A stretch of DNA of 64,000 nucleotides. Source: Streptomyces lincolnensis (GTDB taxonomy: Bacteria; Actinomycetota; Actinomycetes; Streptomycetales; Streptomycetaceae). Under the pieces are notes generated by a model. That model saw only the letters and a list, made by a program, of their open reading frames with translations, did no database searches and had not been told where the DNA came from. A program made the position numbers and the translations under genes. Below, in pieces: positions 25,511-33,570 of this stretch (its first letter is position 1; each line of letters opens with the position of its first letter). The stretch spans positions 62,001-126,000 of the forward strand of contig NZ_JAIHON010000002.1 in the NCBI RefSeq assembly GCF_021173675.1. Reading direction: 5' to 3'.

Positions 25511-26488
25511 TCAGGGCTCGTCGGTCTCCGCTTCCAGCGACGCCCGCGTCGCCGCTCCGTACACGCCCGGCTGGTCCCCGCCGACGAGCCGGGTGAGCTG
25601 GTAGCTGCGGACCGAGTTCTCCACCTGGCGGTCGTAGACCCCGTCGGACGCGCCACCGTAGAGACCGACCTGGCTCAGCCGGAGCTGCAGTTCGGTGACC
25701 TCCGGACCGGTGTCGCCGAGGCCGAGGACCGGGGCCGGTCGGGCCGAGCCGCTGGGGCCGGCCGTCGTGGCGGTCGGGGTGGGAGACGTGCTGCCCTCGG
25801 GTGGGGCGGCCGAGGCGGAGGGCGTGGCCGTACTCGTCGAGGTCGGCCCGGCGGACGTGGACGGCGTGGCGGACGGCCCGGCCGAGGAGGGGCTGACGGA
25901 CGGCTCCACGGCGGCCGGCGTGCCCGTGGGGGAGCTGGTGCGGTCCGGCACGGGCGCCCTCGTCCCCTCGGGCAGGGCCGTGTCGCGGGCGGGGCTCTGG
26001 TAGAGGAGGATGCCCGCGGTGATGCCCACCGCGAAGAGCGAGACCGCGACTCCCGCGAGGAGCAGTGCGGCGCGGTGACGAGCCGGGTTCCCCTCGGTGG
26101 GGGAGGGAACCGAGGCGGGCGGAGCGTCGGGACCACGCGACACCGTTGTCACCGGGAGCGTCGTGTCGGGTGTCCCGATGCCGGGGGAGTCGTCGGTCTC
26201 GGCCGGGGCGCCGACATGGGGCTCGCGGGCCGCGTGATCGGCCTCGCCGCCACCGTCGACCGCCTCGGCCTCGGCGTCGTCCTCGCTCTCGTCCTCGACG
26301 CTTTCGTCCTCGACCGCGACGAAGGGCCGGATGCGCACCGGGTCGAAGTCCTCGGCGGCGGCCGCCTGCGCGGCACGGTCCTCGCGGTGGGCGTCGGACG
26401 CGAGACGGCCGCAGGCACAGGACGGTGTGCCGTTGGCCGCTCGGGGCGCACCGCACAACGGGCAGACGTGGGGGGTCTGTTCACTCAC
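25511..26488 (-). CDS. Zinc-ribbon, single-TM, peptidoglycan-binding protein
   Basis: 325 aa from GTG 26488. The N-terminus has a short zinc-ribbon-like C-x2-C...C-x-C set (HVCPLCGAP, PSCACGRL; residues about 8-28). An acidic linker follows (about 55-90), then one transmembrane helix (about 140-162, LLLAGVAVSLFAVGITAGILL) and a Ser/Thr/Pro-rich extracellular stalk (about 165-250). It ends with a peptidoglycan-binding type-1 domain (LGLGDTGPEVTELQLRLSQVGLY, then VYDRQVENSVRSYQ). The layout would tether a cytoplasmic zinc ribbon to the cell wall. Function unknown. Confidence 0.85.
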   Translation of the reverse strand: MSEQTPHVCPLCGAPRAANGTPSCACGRLASDAHREDRAAQAAAAEDFDPVRIRPFVAVEDESVEDESEDDAEAEAVDGGGEADHAAREPHVGAPAETDDSPGIGTPDTTLPVTTVSRGPDAPPASVPSPTEGNPARHRAALLLAGVAVSLFAVGITAGILLYQSPARDTALPEGTRAPVPDRTSSPTGTPAAVEPSVSPSSAGPSATPSTSAGPTSTSTATPSASAAPPEGSTSPTPTATTAGPSGSARPAPVLGLGDTGPEVTELQLRLSQVGLYGGASDGVYDRQVENSVRSYQLTRLVGGDQPGVYGAATRASLEAETDEP

Positions 26489-26599
26489 TCGGGGGTCCCT
26501 CTCCGTACGGGCTCCAGAGTTTATTCAGATCTTCCGCACACAATCTCCCAGGGGTGGGTCCGACCCGGACGGGCCCCGCGAGGCAGCGCGCGGCAAGCA

Positions 26600-26630
26600 G
26601 GTACCTGCGCGGGCACCTACTAGGTACCAT
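26600..26630 (+). promoter_or_regulatory. Operator and leaderless promoter of the toxin-antitoxin pair
   Basis: GGTACCT (26600-26606) and AGGTACC (26622-26628) form a 7-bp inverted repeat with 15 nt between arms. The -10 box TACCAT (26625-26630) overlaps the right arm and lies 7 nt before ATG 26638. Antitoxin binding here would shut off its own promoter. Confidence 0.6.
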
Positions 26631-26637
26631 CACGTGT

Positions 26638-26877
26638 ATGCCATCCCTGAACGTGTCCTTCACCGACGAGGAACTCGAGGGCGTCCGGGCCGCCGCCGCC
26701 GCCGAGGGCAAGAGCCTCAAGCAGTACCTCCACGACCTCGGCGTCCGCGAGATGCAGCGTCAGCGGTTCATCGCCGGTGCCGGCGGCTGGGCCGACCGGC
26801 TCCGCGACGAGTTCGACCAGGCGTTCCCCGACGAGGTGCCCCCCGGCCGGCCCGGCAACGGAGTCACGGCCGCCTGA
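26638..26877 (+). CDS. Antitoxin-like protein of Fic/Doc-type pair
   Basis: 79 aa. The N-terminus SLNVSFTDEELEGVRAAAAA, then GKSLKQYLHDLGVREMQR, resembles a ribbon-helix-helix/ParD-like DNA-binding fold. A tail follows that could wrap the toxin (GWADRLRDEFDQAFPDEVPP). The translation start is the leaderless ATG 26638. Its TGA overlaps the toxin ATG by one base (TGATG), so the two are translationally coupled. Expected to neutralise the downstream protein and repress the promoter. Confidence 0.78.
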   Translation: MPSLNVSFTDEELEGVRAAAAAEGKSLKQYLHDLGVREMQRQRFIAGAGGWADRLRDEFDQAFPDEVPPGRPGNGVTAA

Positions 26878-27254
26878 TGCCCCTGACCATCGACGTCTCC
26901 TGGCTGCTCGACGTCCAGGAGACCGCGCTCGGGCACGACGACCTCACCGTCTCGGACTACTCCGCCCTGGTCGCCGCGGTGGCCCGCCACCGGACCCGCC
27001 TTCCCACGCTCGCGGCCGCCGACCCGGACGCGGCCTGGCGCGCGGCCGCCCTGATGCACACCATCGTCCGCCTGGAACCCCTGCCGCACCGCAACAGCCT
27101 GTACGCCGCGTTCATCGCCGCCCAGTACATGGACCAGTCCGGCGAAGGCATCGACCCTCCGTACGGGGCGCTCTCCGACCTCGTCCGCAAGATCCGCGAC
27201 ACCCGCGTCGGCGTCCAGGCCGTGGCCGACCAACTGCGCGCCTGGAAGCTTTAG
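26877..27254 (+). CDS. Fic/Doc-like toxin with degenerate catalytic motif
   Basis: 125 aa. The overall helical pattern and the block LMHTIVRLEPLPHRNSLYAAF followed by YMDQSGEGIDPP match the actinobacterial Fic-family toxin component group. In classic Doc/Fic proteins this position reads H-x-F-x-(D/N)-(G/A)-N-K/G-R. Here only His-Arg-Asn are kept, so nucleotidyl or phosphate transfer may be altered or lost. Doc phosphorylates elongation factor Tu; whether this one does is unknown. Coupled to the antitoxin gene. Confidence 0.72.
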   Translation: MPLTIDVSWLLDVQETALGHDDLTVSDYSALVAAVARHRTRLPTLAAADPDAAWRAAALMHTIVRLEPLPHRNSLYAAFIAAQYMDQSGEGIDPPYGALSDLVRKIRDTRVGVQAVADQLRAWKL

Positions 27255-27276
27255 CGTTCATATCCGCGACCCCCTT

Positions 27277-27320
27277 GATTCAGATCCGATTCAGGTCTGA
27301 TTGAGATCCGATTAAGGGCG
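27277..27320. repeat. Four tandem 11-bp units upstream of the YfhO gene
   Basis: Consecutive units read GATTCAGATCC, GATTCAGGTCT, GATTGAGATCC and GATTAAGGGCG. The 11-bp period puts each GATT(C/G)AG on the same face of the helix, the pattern bound by OmpR/PhoB-type response regulators. They lie 300-345 bp before GTG 27622 in an AT-rich gap (27255-27621) that otherwise holds no gene. Confidence 0.65.
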
Positions 27321-27621
27321 AGGAAACCTACCGTATTCCTCCCCGGCGAGGCCCCGTTCCGTAATGCCCGCACGGTGATCCGGAATTACCTCCCTTCTTT
27401 CCGCCCCGGCACAACCATTCGGAACAACTCCTCGTCTACATCGGCGAATCGATGCCGTTCGGGGAGATGACCACCCCCGGCGTGACGGCATGCGTCCACA
27501 TACTCGGGGGGCTTTCCGTGCCTGGTTTGTACGACCCTGCACGCGACCTTTGCGTCGTTCGAATCGGCCGAGGAGGAAATGCGCACCGCACGGTTCGCCC
27601 CGCAGCCACGGGAGGCCGCGC

Positions 27622-30342
27622 GTGATATCCGGAGCCGGCTCCGCCCCGGCGACCGCGGCGGCACCCGACGCCGAAGCCCTGCCCGGGAGCGGCGCGGCGC
27701 GGCCCGCCGAACCGTCGTCGGTCCGGGCGCGTATACAGAAGCGGCTGCGGCTGTCGAGGCCGACCGGCCCGCGTCCGACCGCCGCCCTCCTCGCGGCGGC
27801 CATCACGCTCACGGCGCTCTGCGCCGCCGGAGCCGTCGCCCGCACCTACCCCTTCGGACCGCGCACCCGCAGCATCAACGACCTCGGCAACCAGTACCTG
27901 CCGTACCACGCCCACCTGTGGGACCTGCTGCACGGTCGGGCCGACGGGGGCCTCCTCGTCAACTGGCAGTCCGGATTCGGCACCGGCTTCCTGCCCGACC
28001 TCGGCACCTACCTCAGCAGCCCGTTCGCCCTGCTCGTAGGGGTGTTCCCACGGGACGAGATCGACCTCGCGGTCTATGTGATCACCCTGCTGAAGTCGGC
28101 GTGCGCCGGCGCGGCCATGGCCTGGCTGCTGCTCACCCTGCGCTCCGGCCGCTGGTGGGCGGCGGGACTGCTGGGCGCGTCCTACGCCCTGTGCGGCTGG
28201 AGCGTGGCCGACGCCGCCTACAACCCGATGTGGCTCGACGGCCTGATCGCCCTGCCGCTGCTGTGCCTGGTGGGGGAGTGGACCCGGCACGACCGGCACC
28301 GGACCCTCGGCGTACTGGTCGTGGCCCTCGCCTGGATCGCCAACTTCTACACCGCGTACATGGCCACGGCCGCCGCCTGTCCGGTGCTGCTGCTCCGGCT
28401 GCTGCTCGCCGGTCTGCCGCGCCGCCGGGCGCTCGCCGCGGTGGGCCGGACGGGCGCGACCTTCGCCCTCGGAATCGGCCTGGCCGCGCCGCTGGTGACG
28501 GTGGTCTACTTCGGCACCACGCACGCCTCACCCGGCCGGTTCACCTGGTTCGCCCCGGTGACGGGGGAGGACCTGCTGGCCCGGCTGCTGCCCGCGACGT
28601 ACAGCTTCGGATCGCCGGCCGTCTTCGTCGGCACCACGGCCCTCCTGCTCGCCCTCGCCCTGCCCTTCCACCGCGCGGCGCCCCGGCAGGTACGCATCGC
28701 GTGGCCGGTGCTCGTGCTCGCGGTGACCTTGTCGATGCAGTGGCAGCCCACCCACCTGGCCTGGCACGCCTTCACCACGCCCCAGGGCAGCTCCTACCGC
28801 CAGGCCTTCGTCCTGTGCGCGCTGCTGGTGATCGCCGCCTGGCACACGCTCTCCTACGGCCCGCCCGACCGGCGTGCGCTGGGCGCGGCCGCCGGACTGC
28901 TCGTGCTGATCGCGGCCGTCGCGAGCCGCAGCGGCCTGATCCGCCCGTTCGTCTGGCCGATCCTGCTGGTCGCCGTCACCGCGGCGCTCGTCGGCCTGCT
29001 CCTGCTCGGCCGCACCGCCGATGCCCGAGGGGCCGATCCCCGGCGGACCGGTGTTCGCCGCGGTGCCGTCCTGACCGGATGCGCTGCGGTGCTGCTCATC
29101 GGTGCCCAACTCGGCGAGGCCACCGCCACCTCGGCCGTGGCCGCCCGACTGCGGCTCGGCGGCATGGACGACTACGCCCCCTGGGGACCCCGGCAGGATC
29201 AGCAGACGGAGGCGATCGCGCACGCCGACGGCTGGCCCCGCTACCGCACCGACCCCGGCCGCGAACAGACCGTCGGCAACGACCCCCTGATGGTGGGAGG
29301 CCAGGGCGCCCAGTACTACAGCAGCCACACCTCCGACGTCCTCAGCAGCACCCTCACCGCGCTCGGAGGCGGCTGGACCTCGGGAGGCCGGAGCCTTCAG
29401 AGCCTGGACAACGCCGTCACCGACGTGATCTTCTCCGTCGGCGCCCGGGTGCACACCCCGCCGGATCCACACCAGAACTGGTTCCCCCAGGACGGCACCG
29501 GCGTGACGGTCACCCGCCAGGACGTCCCGCCGCTGGTCACGGTGCGGCCCGCCGACCCACCCGGCGGCGGTTCCGCCTACGGCCCTTCGCCCTACCGCAA
29601 CCAGGAACTGCTGCTGGGCACCCGCGTCTACACCCTGCCCCGCTTCACCCTGGACACCGGCACCGGACAGCCGCCGGCCCGCGCGCACGGAAAGCGTCCG
29701 GGACTGCGCCTCGACGCCCCGCCCGCCACCGGCACCGCCCCCGAGCCGACGCTCACCGCGCGCTGCACGCCCGGCGACGAGGTCTACCTCTGGGCCCCGC
29801 ACTTCGCCGGCACCGCACGCCTGAGCGGGGCCGCCGCCGACGGCCTCACCGGGCGGTTCCGCTCCGACCCCAGCACCAAGATCGCCGCCATGCAGCGCCT
29901 CGGCACGGTCCCGGCCACCGGCCGTCTCGTGATCGACCTGTCCCCGAACCGGCCGAGCCTGATCCCCGACGGCGCCGTCGGCTGCCTGGACACCGCCCGG
30001 CTGCGCAGGACCGCCGACCGTCTGAAGGCCACCGGCGCCACCGAGGTGACCGTCTCCGACGGCACCCTCCGGGCGCGGCTCCCGTCCGGCAGCAAGGGCA
30101 TCGCGGTCGTCGCGGCCCCGCGGATCGCCGGCTGGCGCTGCTCCACGGGCACCGCTGCCGCCGTCCCCGCCTCGGACCACCACGGCCTCCTCGCAGTCCC
30201 CCTCGACGGCTCGTCGACCAGCCTGACCTGCACCTTCCATCCTCCCGGCCTACGACTGGGCACGACCGTCGGCGCGGCGTCGCTGCTCGCCCTGCTCCTG
30301 TGGGCCGCTGCCACGGCACTCCACCGGCGGAGACGGCCGTGA
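27622..30342 (+). CDS. YfhO-family multi-pass membrane protein (putative glycosyltransferase-like)
   Basis: 906 aa from GTG 27622 with GGGAGG 7 nt upstream; the frame is open back to 27490 but without a better start. About 12 membrane helices span residues 55-500, beginning with LLAAAITLTALCAAGAVA. The first loop holds GNQYLPYHAHLWDLLHG and NWQSGFGTGFLPDLGTYLSSP, the characteristic YfhO blocks. A large extracellular domain (about 510-870) and a final C-terminal helix follow. B. subtilis YfhO is linked to lipoteichoic acid glycosylation, so a lipid-linked sugar transfer at the outer face is plausible. Confidence 0.85.
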   Translation: MISGAGSAPATAAAPDAEALPGSGAARPAEPSSVRARIQKRLRLSRPTGPRPTAALLAAAITLTALCAAGAVARTYPFGPRTRSINDLGNQYLPYHAHLWDLLHGRADGGLLVNWQSGFGTGFLPDLGTYLSSPFALLVGVFPRDEIDLAVYVITLLKSACAGAAMAWLLLTLRSGRWWAAGLLGASYALCGWSVADAAYNPMWLDGLIALPLLCLVGEWTRHDRHRTLGVLVVALAWIANFYTAYMATAAACPVLLLRLLLAGLPRRRALAAVGRTGATFALGIGLAAPLVTVVYFGTTHASPGRFTWFAPVTGEDLLARLLPATYSFGSPAVFVGTTALLLALALPFHRAAPRQVRIAWPVLVLAVTLSMQWQPTHLAWHAFTTPQGSSYRQAFVLCALLVIAAWHTLSYGPPDRRALGAAAGLLVLIAAVASRSGLIRPFVWPILLVAVTAALVGLLLLGRTADARGADPRRTGVRRGAVLTGCAAVLLIGAQLGEATATSAVAARLRLGGMDDYAPWGPRQDQQTEAIAHADGWPRYRTDPGREQTVGNDPLMVGGQGAQYYSSHTSDVLSSTLTALGGGWTSGGRSLQSLDNAVTDVIFSVGARVHTPPDPHQNWFPQDGTGVTVTRQDVPPLVTVRPADPPGGGSAYGPSPYRNQELLLGTRVYTLPRFTLDTGTGQPPARAHGKRPGLRLDAPPATGTAPEPTLTARCTPGDEVYLWAPHFAGTARLSGAAADGLTGRFRSDPSTKIAAMQRLGTVPATGRLVIDLSPNRPSLIPDGAVGCLDTARLRRTADRLKATGATEVTVSDGTLRARLPSGSKGIAVVAAPRIAGWRCSTGTAAAVPASDHHGLLAVPLDGSSTSLTCTFHPPGLRLGTTVGAASLLALLLWAAATALHRRRRP

Positions 30343-30359
30343 CGCTCCGGAGCCCCCGT

Positions 30360-31502
30360 CTACCGCACCCGGCAGTGCGCCGGAGCCGTCACCGGGTCGC
30401 ACTCCACGGCCGCCCCGCTCGGCAGCTCCGCCGTGTAGTCGCTGCCGTAGCGGGCGGCGAGGCCGGGTGCGGGGAAGTCGGTGCTGATGATCTGGGCACC
30501 GGAGGCGAGGGCGGCGTCCAGCCGGGCGGTGCTGCCGCTGGAGGCCTCGGTGAACGGCACGTCGGACCTCGTGCGGACGTAGTAGCCGCGCCGGACCAGG
30601 TCCTGGATCACGGCGGTGTTGTCCGCGGTGGGATCGTTCCAGCCGATGAACGCCGCGTCGGCGCGCCCGGGGCGGGAGTTGGTGAACAGCACCCGGCCCT
30701 GGAGGCTGTCGCGGCCGCCGGCCCGGTAGGCGCTCTGCAGGACCGGATCCTGGTTGTCCATGAGGAACATGACCTGGCCGCGGACGCGGTCGACGGTGGG
30801 CCAGCCATGGGTGAGGACGGACTGCTCCAGCGTCAGGCCGGGCCGGCGCAGATCGTCCGGGGTGACCGTGCGACGGTCGCCGAAGACGCTTCTGATCTCC
30901 GCGTCGAGGGCGTCGAGAAGCCGTGTCGTCCAGGCGGGGCTCTTGGCTCCCCCGCGGGCCTCCATCTTGGGATCCGTGCTCTTCAGCTCCAACAGGACGG
31001 GCACGGTCGTGTGCGCGGGGTGGGCGTCGGACCACGCCTTGACCTGGCGCAGGCAGGTGGTGAGCCGTACACACCCGGTGTTGTAGTCGTGGTCGGCCCA
31101 GTGGAGCACCTTGAAGCCCGGCTCGGCGTAGTCGGGATCGGTGAGCGGGCCGAGGCCGGCGGCGGTGCGCACCAACGGCCTGCCGTAGAGGCCGCCTTCG
31201 GGGTCGGGGAAGACGTCGAGCTCGATGCTGCGGACCTTCTGCCGTTCGAACTGCACGGGCAGGGAGGCGTGGCTGTACTCGAGGTTCCAGAAGTTGGCGT
31301 CGGTGGTGCGCTGGGCCACTTTCTCGGCGAAGCTCACTTCGCGGTGGTAGCTGTTGTGGGTGGCGATCATCCGGATCTGGTTGAGCCGCAACGGGGTTGT
31401 GTCGGGGCTCTGGGCCCTCGCCGCGGTGACGGTGGACGCCAGCGCGGCCAGGACCGACACAACGGCCGCGGTACGTCGGTGGGTTCGGCTGATCGTGGGC
31501 AC
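30360..31502 (-). CDS. Secreted PI-PLC-like (Ca2+-dependent phosphoinositide phospholipase C) protein
   Basis: GTG 31502 has GGAGGTG 3 nt upstream and gives 380 aa; the frame to 31652 is not supported. A signal peptide (about 1-32, ending VTAARA) is followed by the PLC TIM barrel. Features: IRMIATHNSYH with the first catalytic His, VRSIELDVFPDPEGGLYG, VLHWADHDYNTGC with the second His, VPVLLELKS and a C-terminal ISTDFPAPG. This matches the PI-PLC-C1-like family. It is expected to cleave a phosphoinositide-like lipid outside the cell. Convergent with the YfhO gene (17 nt). Confidence 0.85.
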   Translation of the reverse strand: MPTISRTHRRTAAVVSVLAALASTVTAARAQSPDTTPLRLNQIRMIATHNSYHREVSFAEKVAQRTTDANFWNLEYSHASLPVQFERQKVRSIELDVFPDPEGGLYGRPLVRTAAGLGPLTDPDYAEPGFKVLHWADHDYNTGCVRLTTCLRQVKAWSDAHPAHTTVPVLLELKSTDPKMEARGGAKSPAWTTRLLDALDAEIRSVFGDRRTVTPDDLRRPGLTLEQSVLTHGWPTVDRVRGQVMFLMDNQDPVLQSAYRAGGRDSLQGRVLFTNSRPGRADAAFIGWNDPTADNTAVIQDLVRRGYYVRTRSDVPFTEASSGSTARLDAALASGAQIISTDFPAPGLAARYGSDYTAELPSGAAVECDPVTAPAHCRVR

Positions 31503-31653
31503 AGCACCTCCAGGCGGACGGACGGCGAGCGGTGCCGACCCTGCCGGGTCGGATTGACGGGAGCATGCCCGAAAGGTGGCGCCCGGATGACGGATGGCGT
31601 CGGACGGGGCGTCGGCGTGAAGGACGGCCGCCGCAGGGCCAAGAGCGGCCACG

Positions 31654-31659
31654 TAGGCT
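31654..31659 (+). promoter_or_regulatory. -10 box of leaderless small membrane protein gene
   Basis: TAGGCT ends 7 nt before ATG 31667, with no ribosome site; supports the short form of the downstream frame. Confidence 0.5.
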
Positions 31660-31666
31660 CGTGTTC

Positions 31667-32023
31667 ATGGACGCGCTCCTACCGTTCCTGATCCTGCTCG
31701 GGGCCCTCGCCGTGGTCCTGGGCTTCTTCGCGTGGCTCGCGGTACGCGTTCGCCGCCGCGGCCTGGCGGGCGGGGCGATGAGCGCCGCCCTGGCCTCGTA
31801 CGAGGAGGCGTTCCGCGTCACGTCCCACGAAGCCCACATCGAGATCCGCGCCCAGGCGGAACGCAAGGCGCCGATCCTCTTGCCCGACGGCCCGTGGGCG
31901 CGGAGCCTCGGCGATGCCGGAAACCTCAACGGGGCCGGGCGTGGACCGCTCCAGCCCCGCCCACGCCGCACACGCGGCAGGCTCGCCCGCTGGACCGATC
32001 GCCTCAGGCGACCCGGCCGCTGA
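31667..32023 (+). CDS. Small single-TM membrane protein, uncharacterised
   Basis: 118 aa. An N-terminal transmembrane helix (about 4-26, LLPFLILLGALAVVLGFFAW) is followed by a basic stop-transfer RVRRRG and a charged cytoplasmic region with AALASYEEAFRVTSHEAHIEIRAQAERKA. The tail is Arg/Pro-rich. This layout is common among conserved actinobacterial membrane proteins of unknown role. No catalytic motif is visible. Confidence 0.75.
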   Translation: MDALLPFLILLGALAVVLGFFAWLAVRVRRRGLAGGAMSAALASYEEAFRVTSHEAHIEIRAQAERKAPILLPDGPWARSLGDAGNLNGAGRGPLQPRPRRTRGRLARWTDRLRRPGR

Positions 32024-32096
32024 CCGGTGAGTCTCTGCCTGAAGGTCCGTCACATCTGAAGAACGTCAAGCGCGGCAGTGCAACTGCCCCACCGCT

Positions 32097-32112
32097 CGGG
32101 CCATTTGGCCCG
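32097..32112. terminator. Short bidirectional hairpin between convergent genes
   Basis: CGGGCCA-TT-TGGCCCG, a 7-bp perfect stem, lies between the membrane-protein stop (32023) and the phosphatase stop (32132). Confidence 0.45.
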
Positions 32113-32131
32113 TGGCGGCCATGTCGCGGCC

Positions 32132-32758
32132 TCAGACGCGGAGTTCGGCCGGGAAGCCGGTCCAGCGCAGGTCGTCGGGAAGATGGCTCGTGTCGTTGTA
32201 GACGAGGACGGAAGCCGGCCGGTCCGGTGCGTACCGGATGACGGTCAGCGCGGCGTTGGCATGGTTGAGGCCCACCCAGCGCCACTTCGGTGCGTCCAGG
32301 GCTGCACGCACGATCCAGCCGATGAGGAAGGTGTGGGTGACGACGAGCTCGTGGCGGGGTTCGTCACCGGCGACCGGTCCCGTGAACCGCGTGAGGGCCG
32401 CCTCGGCCAGCTCGGGTCCCCGTTCACGCTCCTCGGCGGGGAACCGGGACAGACGGTCGAGCATGGCGTCGGCCGACTGCGGCGGCAGCTCTTCTCGCCG
32501 GGGCAGGTAGGGGACGTAATCACCGGCCGGCTCGGATGCCCGCGCGAGGGGAACGTCGTCGAGTTGCCCGCAGATCAGCCGGGCGGTCTGCGCCGCGCGC
32601 GGCAGCGGTCCGTGGTGGACGGCGGTGAGAGGGGCGTGCCGGAGCCGCTCACCGAGCAGGACGGCCTGGCGGCGGCCCGTGTCCGTCAGCGTGCTCTCGT
32701 CCGCCGAGGCCTCACCGTGCCGTGCGAGATAGAGATAGCGCGCGGCCGTTGCCGTCAT
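32132..32758 (-). CDS. Histidine phosphatase family protein (phosphoglycerate-mutase-like)
   Basis: 208 aa from ATG 32758 with GGAGG 8 nt upstream. The catalytic RHG motif is LYLARHGEA near the N-terminus. VHHGPLPRAAQTA is the family helix, and LVVTHTFLIGW carries the second catalytic His. A phosphoenzyme His mechanism is implied; substrates range from sugar phosphates to small metabolites. Possibly partnered with the divergent NUDIX gene 117 bp away in phosphate-ester clean-up, an inference from position only. Confidence 0.88.
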   Translation of the reverse strand: MTATAARYLYLARHGEASADESTLTDTGRRQAVLLGERLRHAPLTAVHHGPLPRAAQTARLICGQLDDVPLARASEPAGDYVPYLPRREELPPQSADAMLDRLSRFPAEERERGPELAEAALTRFTGPVAGDEPRHELVVTHTFLIGWIVRAALDAPKWRWVGLNHANAALTVIRYAPDRPASVLVYNDTSHLPDDLRWTGFPAELRV

Positions 32759-32862
32759 GGTCCAGTCCTCCGCCGGAGTTCCTGATCTTGCGAACGTCTG
32801 AACGGACGTCGGCACGCACCCCGCGGTTCCGCAGGGGCGGCCGCGTTGTCAGTGCCGCGCCG

Positions 32863-32868
32863 TACTCT
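32863..32868 (+). promoter_or_regulatory. -10 box of leaderless NUDIX gene
   Basis: TACTCT ends 7 nt before GTG 32876; fixes the NUDIX start at this GTG rather than the upstream TTG/GTG codons at 32846 and 32852. Confidence 0.5.
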
Positions 32869-32875
32869 CCCGCGA

Positions 32876-33391
32876 GTGACAGACCACCTGATCGAGCCCC
32901 GCGCCCTCGATGCCGCGCTCTGTGACGCGCGCGAGGCCATGGCCGCGTACGACAACGCCCTGGAGTGGTTGCAGTGCCCCGACGCGGCGCAGAAGGGACC
33001 GCTCGCGACCGAGGTATGGGCCTTCGACAGCACGCTGACGCACGTCCTGCTGGTGGACCACCGCTGGCGTGGGTGGGTGCCACCGGGCGGCAAGGTGGAT
33101 CCCGGGGAGACACCGCGCGAGGCGGCCCGTCGGGAGCTGTTCGAGGAGACCGGTGTGCGGGCGGAGCTTCTCGGGACGCCGGCGGCCGCCACCGTGCGCT
33201 CCTACCACCCGGACTGGCCGGCCACCATGGGCGTGACCTACCTGGCGGTCCTCGACCGGCGGACCCCGCTGACCCCCGAGGAAGGACAGCCCGCCGCCTG
33301 GCGCCGGCTGGACGAGCCATGGCGGGGCTGGTTCCCCGAAGACCGTCTCCGGATGCGGCGGTGCGCCGCGTGGCTCGCCCGGCGGGCCTGA
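32876..33391 (+). CDS. NUDIX hydrolase
   Basis: 171 aa. The complete NUDIX box is GGKVDPGETPREAARRELFE followed by ETGV, matching GX5EX7REUXEEXGU with the metal-binding glutamates. The N-terminal strand TEVWAFDSTLTHVLLVDH and the block YLAVLDRRTPLTPEEGQPAAWRRLDE complete the fold. It hydrolyses a nucleoside-diphosphate-linked substrate; the identity is not determinable. Confidence 0.9.
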   Translation: MTDHLIEPRALDAALCDAREAMAAYDNALEWLQCPDAAQKGPLATEVWAFDSTLTHVLLVDHRWRGWVPPGGKVDPGETPREAARRELFEETGVRAELLGTPAAATVRSYHPDWPATMGVTYLAVLDRRTPLTPEEGQPAAWRRLDEPWRGWFPEDRLRMRRCAAWLARRA

Positions 33392-33508
33392 CCGCGGCGA
33401 TCGATGGCGTCGACACCCAAGTACGCCCGTCGTCCCAGCGGCTTACCCCGCGGGCCGCCGCGTACTGCGTTCTCAGTAGCCGGGAATGTCGGCAGGCGCA
33501 CGACGACA

Positions 33509-33567
33509 GGAGATCCCCTCTCCGGGGAGTCTGGGCGGACAGTCGGCACCAGATGTGGAGATCCCCT
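33509..33567. repeat. Direct repeat GGAGATCCCCT before the MMPL gene
   Basis: GGAGATCCCCT occurs at 33509-33519 and 33557-33567, 48 bp apart. The first copy is also part of a dyad (AGATCCCC and GGGGAGTCT). The second covers the ribosome-site region of the MMPL gene, so this could be a regulator site controlling its expression. Confidence 0.45.
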
Positions 33568-33570
33568 GCC

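Noticed and set aside
26638..27254. Toxin-antitoxin pair considered as part of a phage-defence island
   Set aside because: No restriction, integrase, transposase or other defence gene is adjacent; the pair stands alone.
27579..31691. 1370-codon plus-strand open frame across the YfhO gene and beyond
   Set aside because: Arg/Pro-rich product with no motif, overlapping the YfhO gene in another frame and running antisense to the PI-PLC gene; a product of GC bias at third positions.
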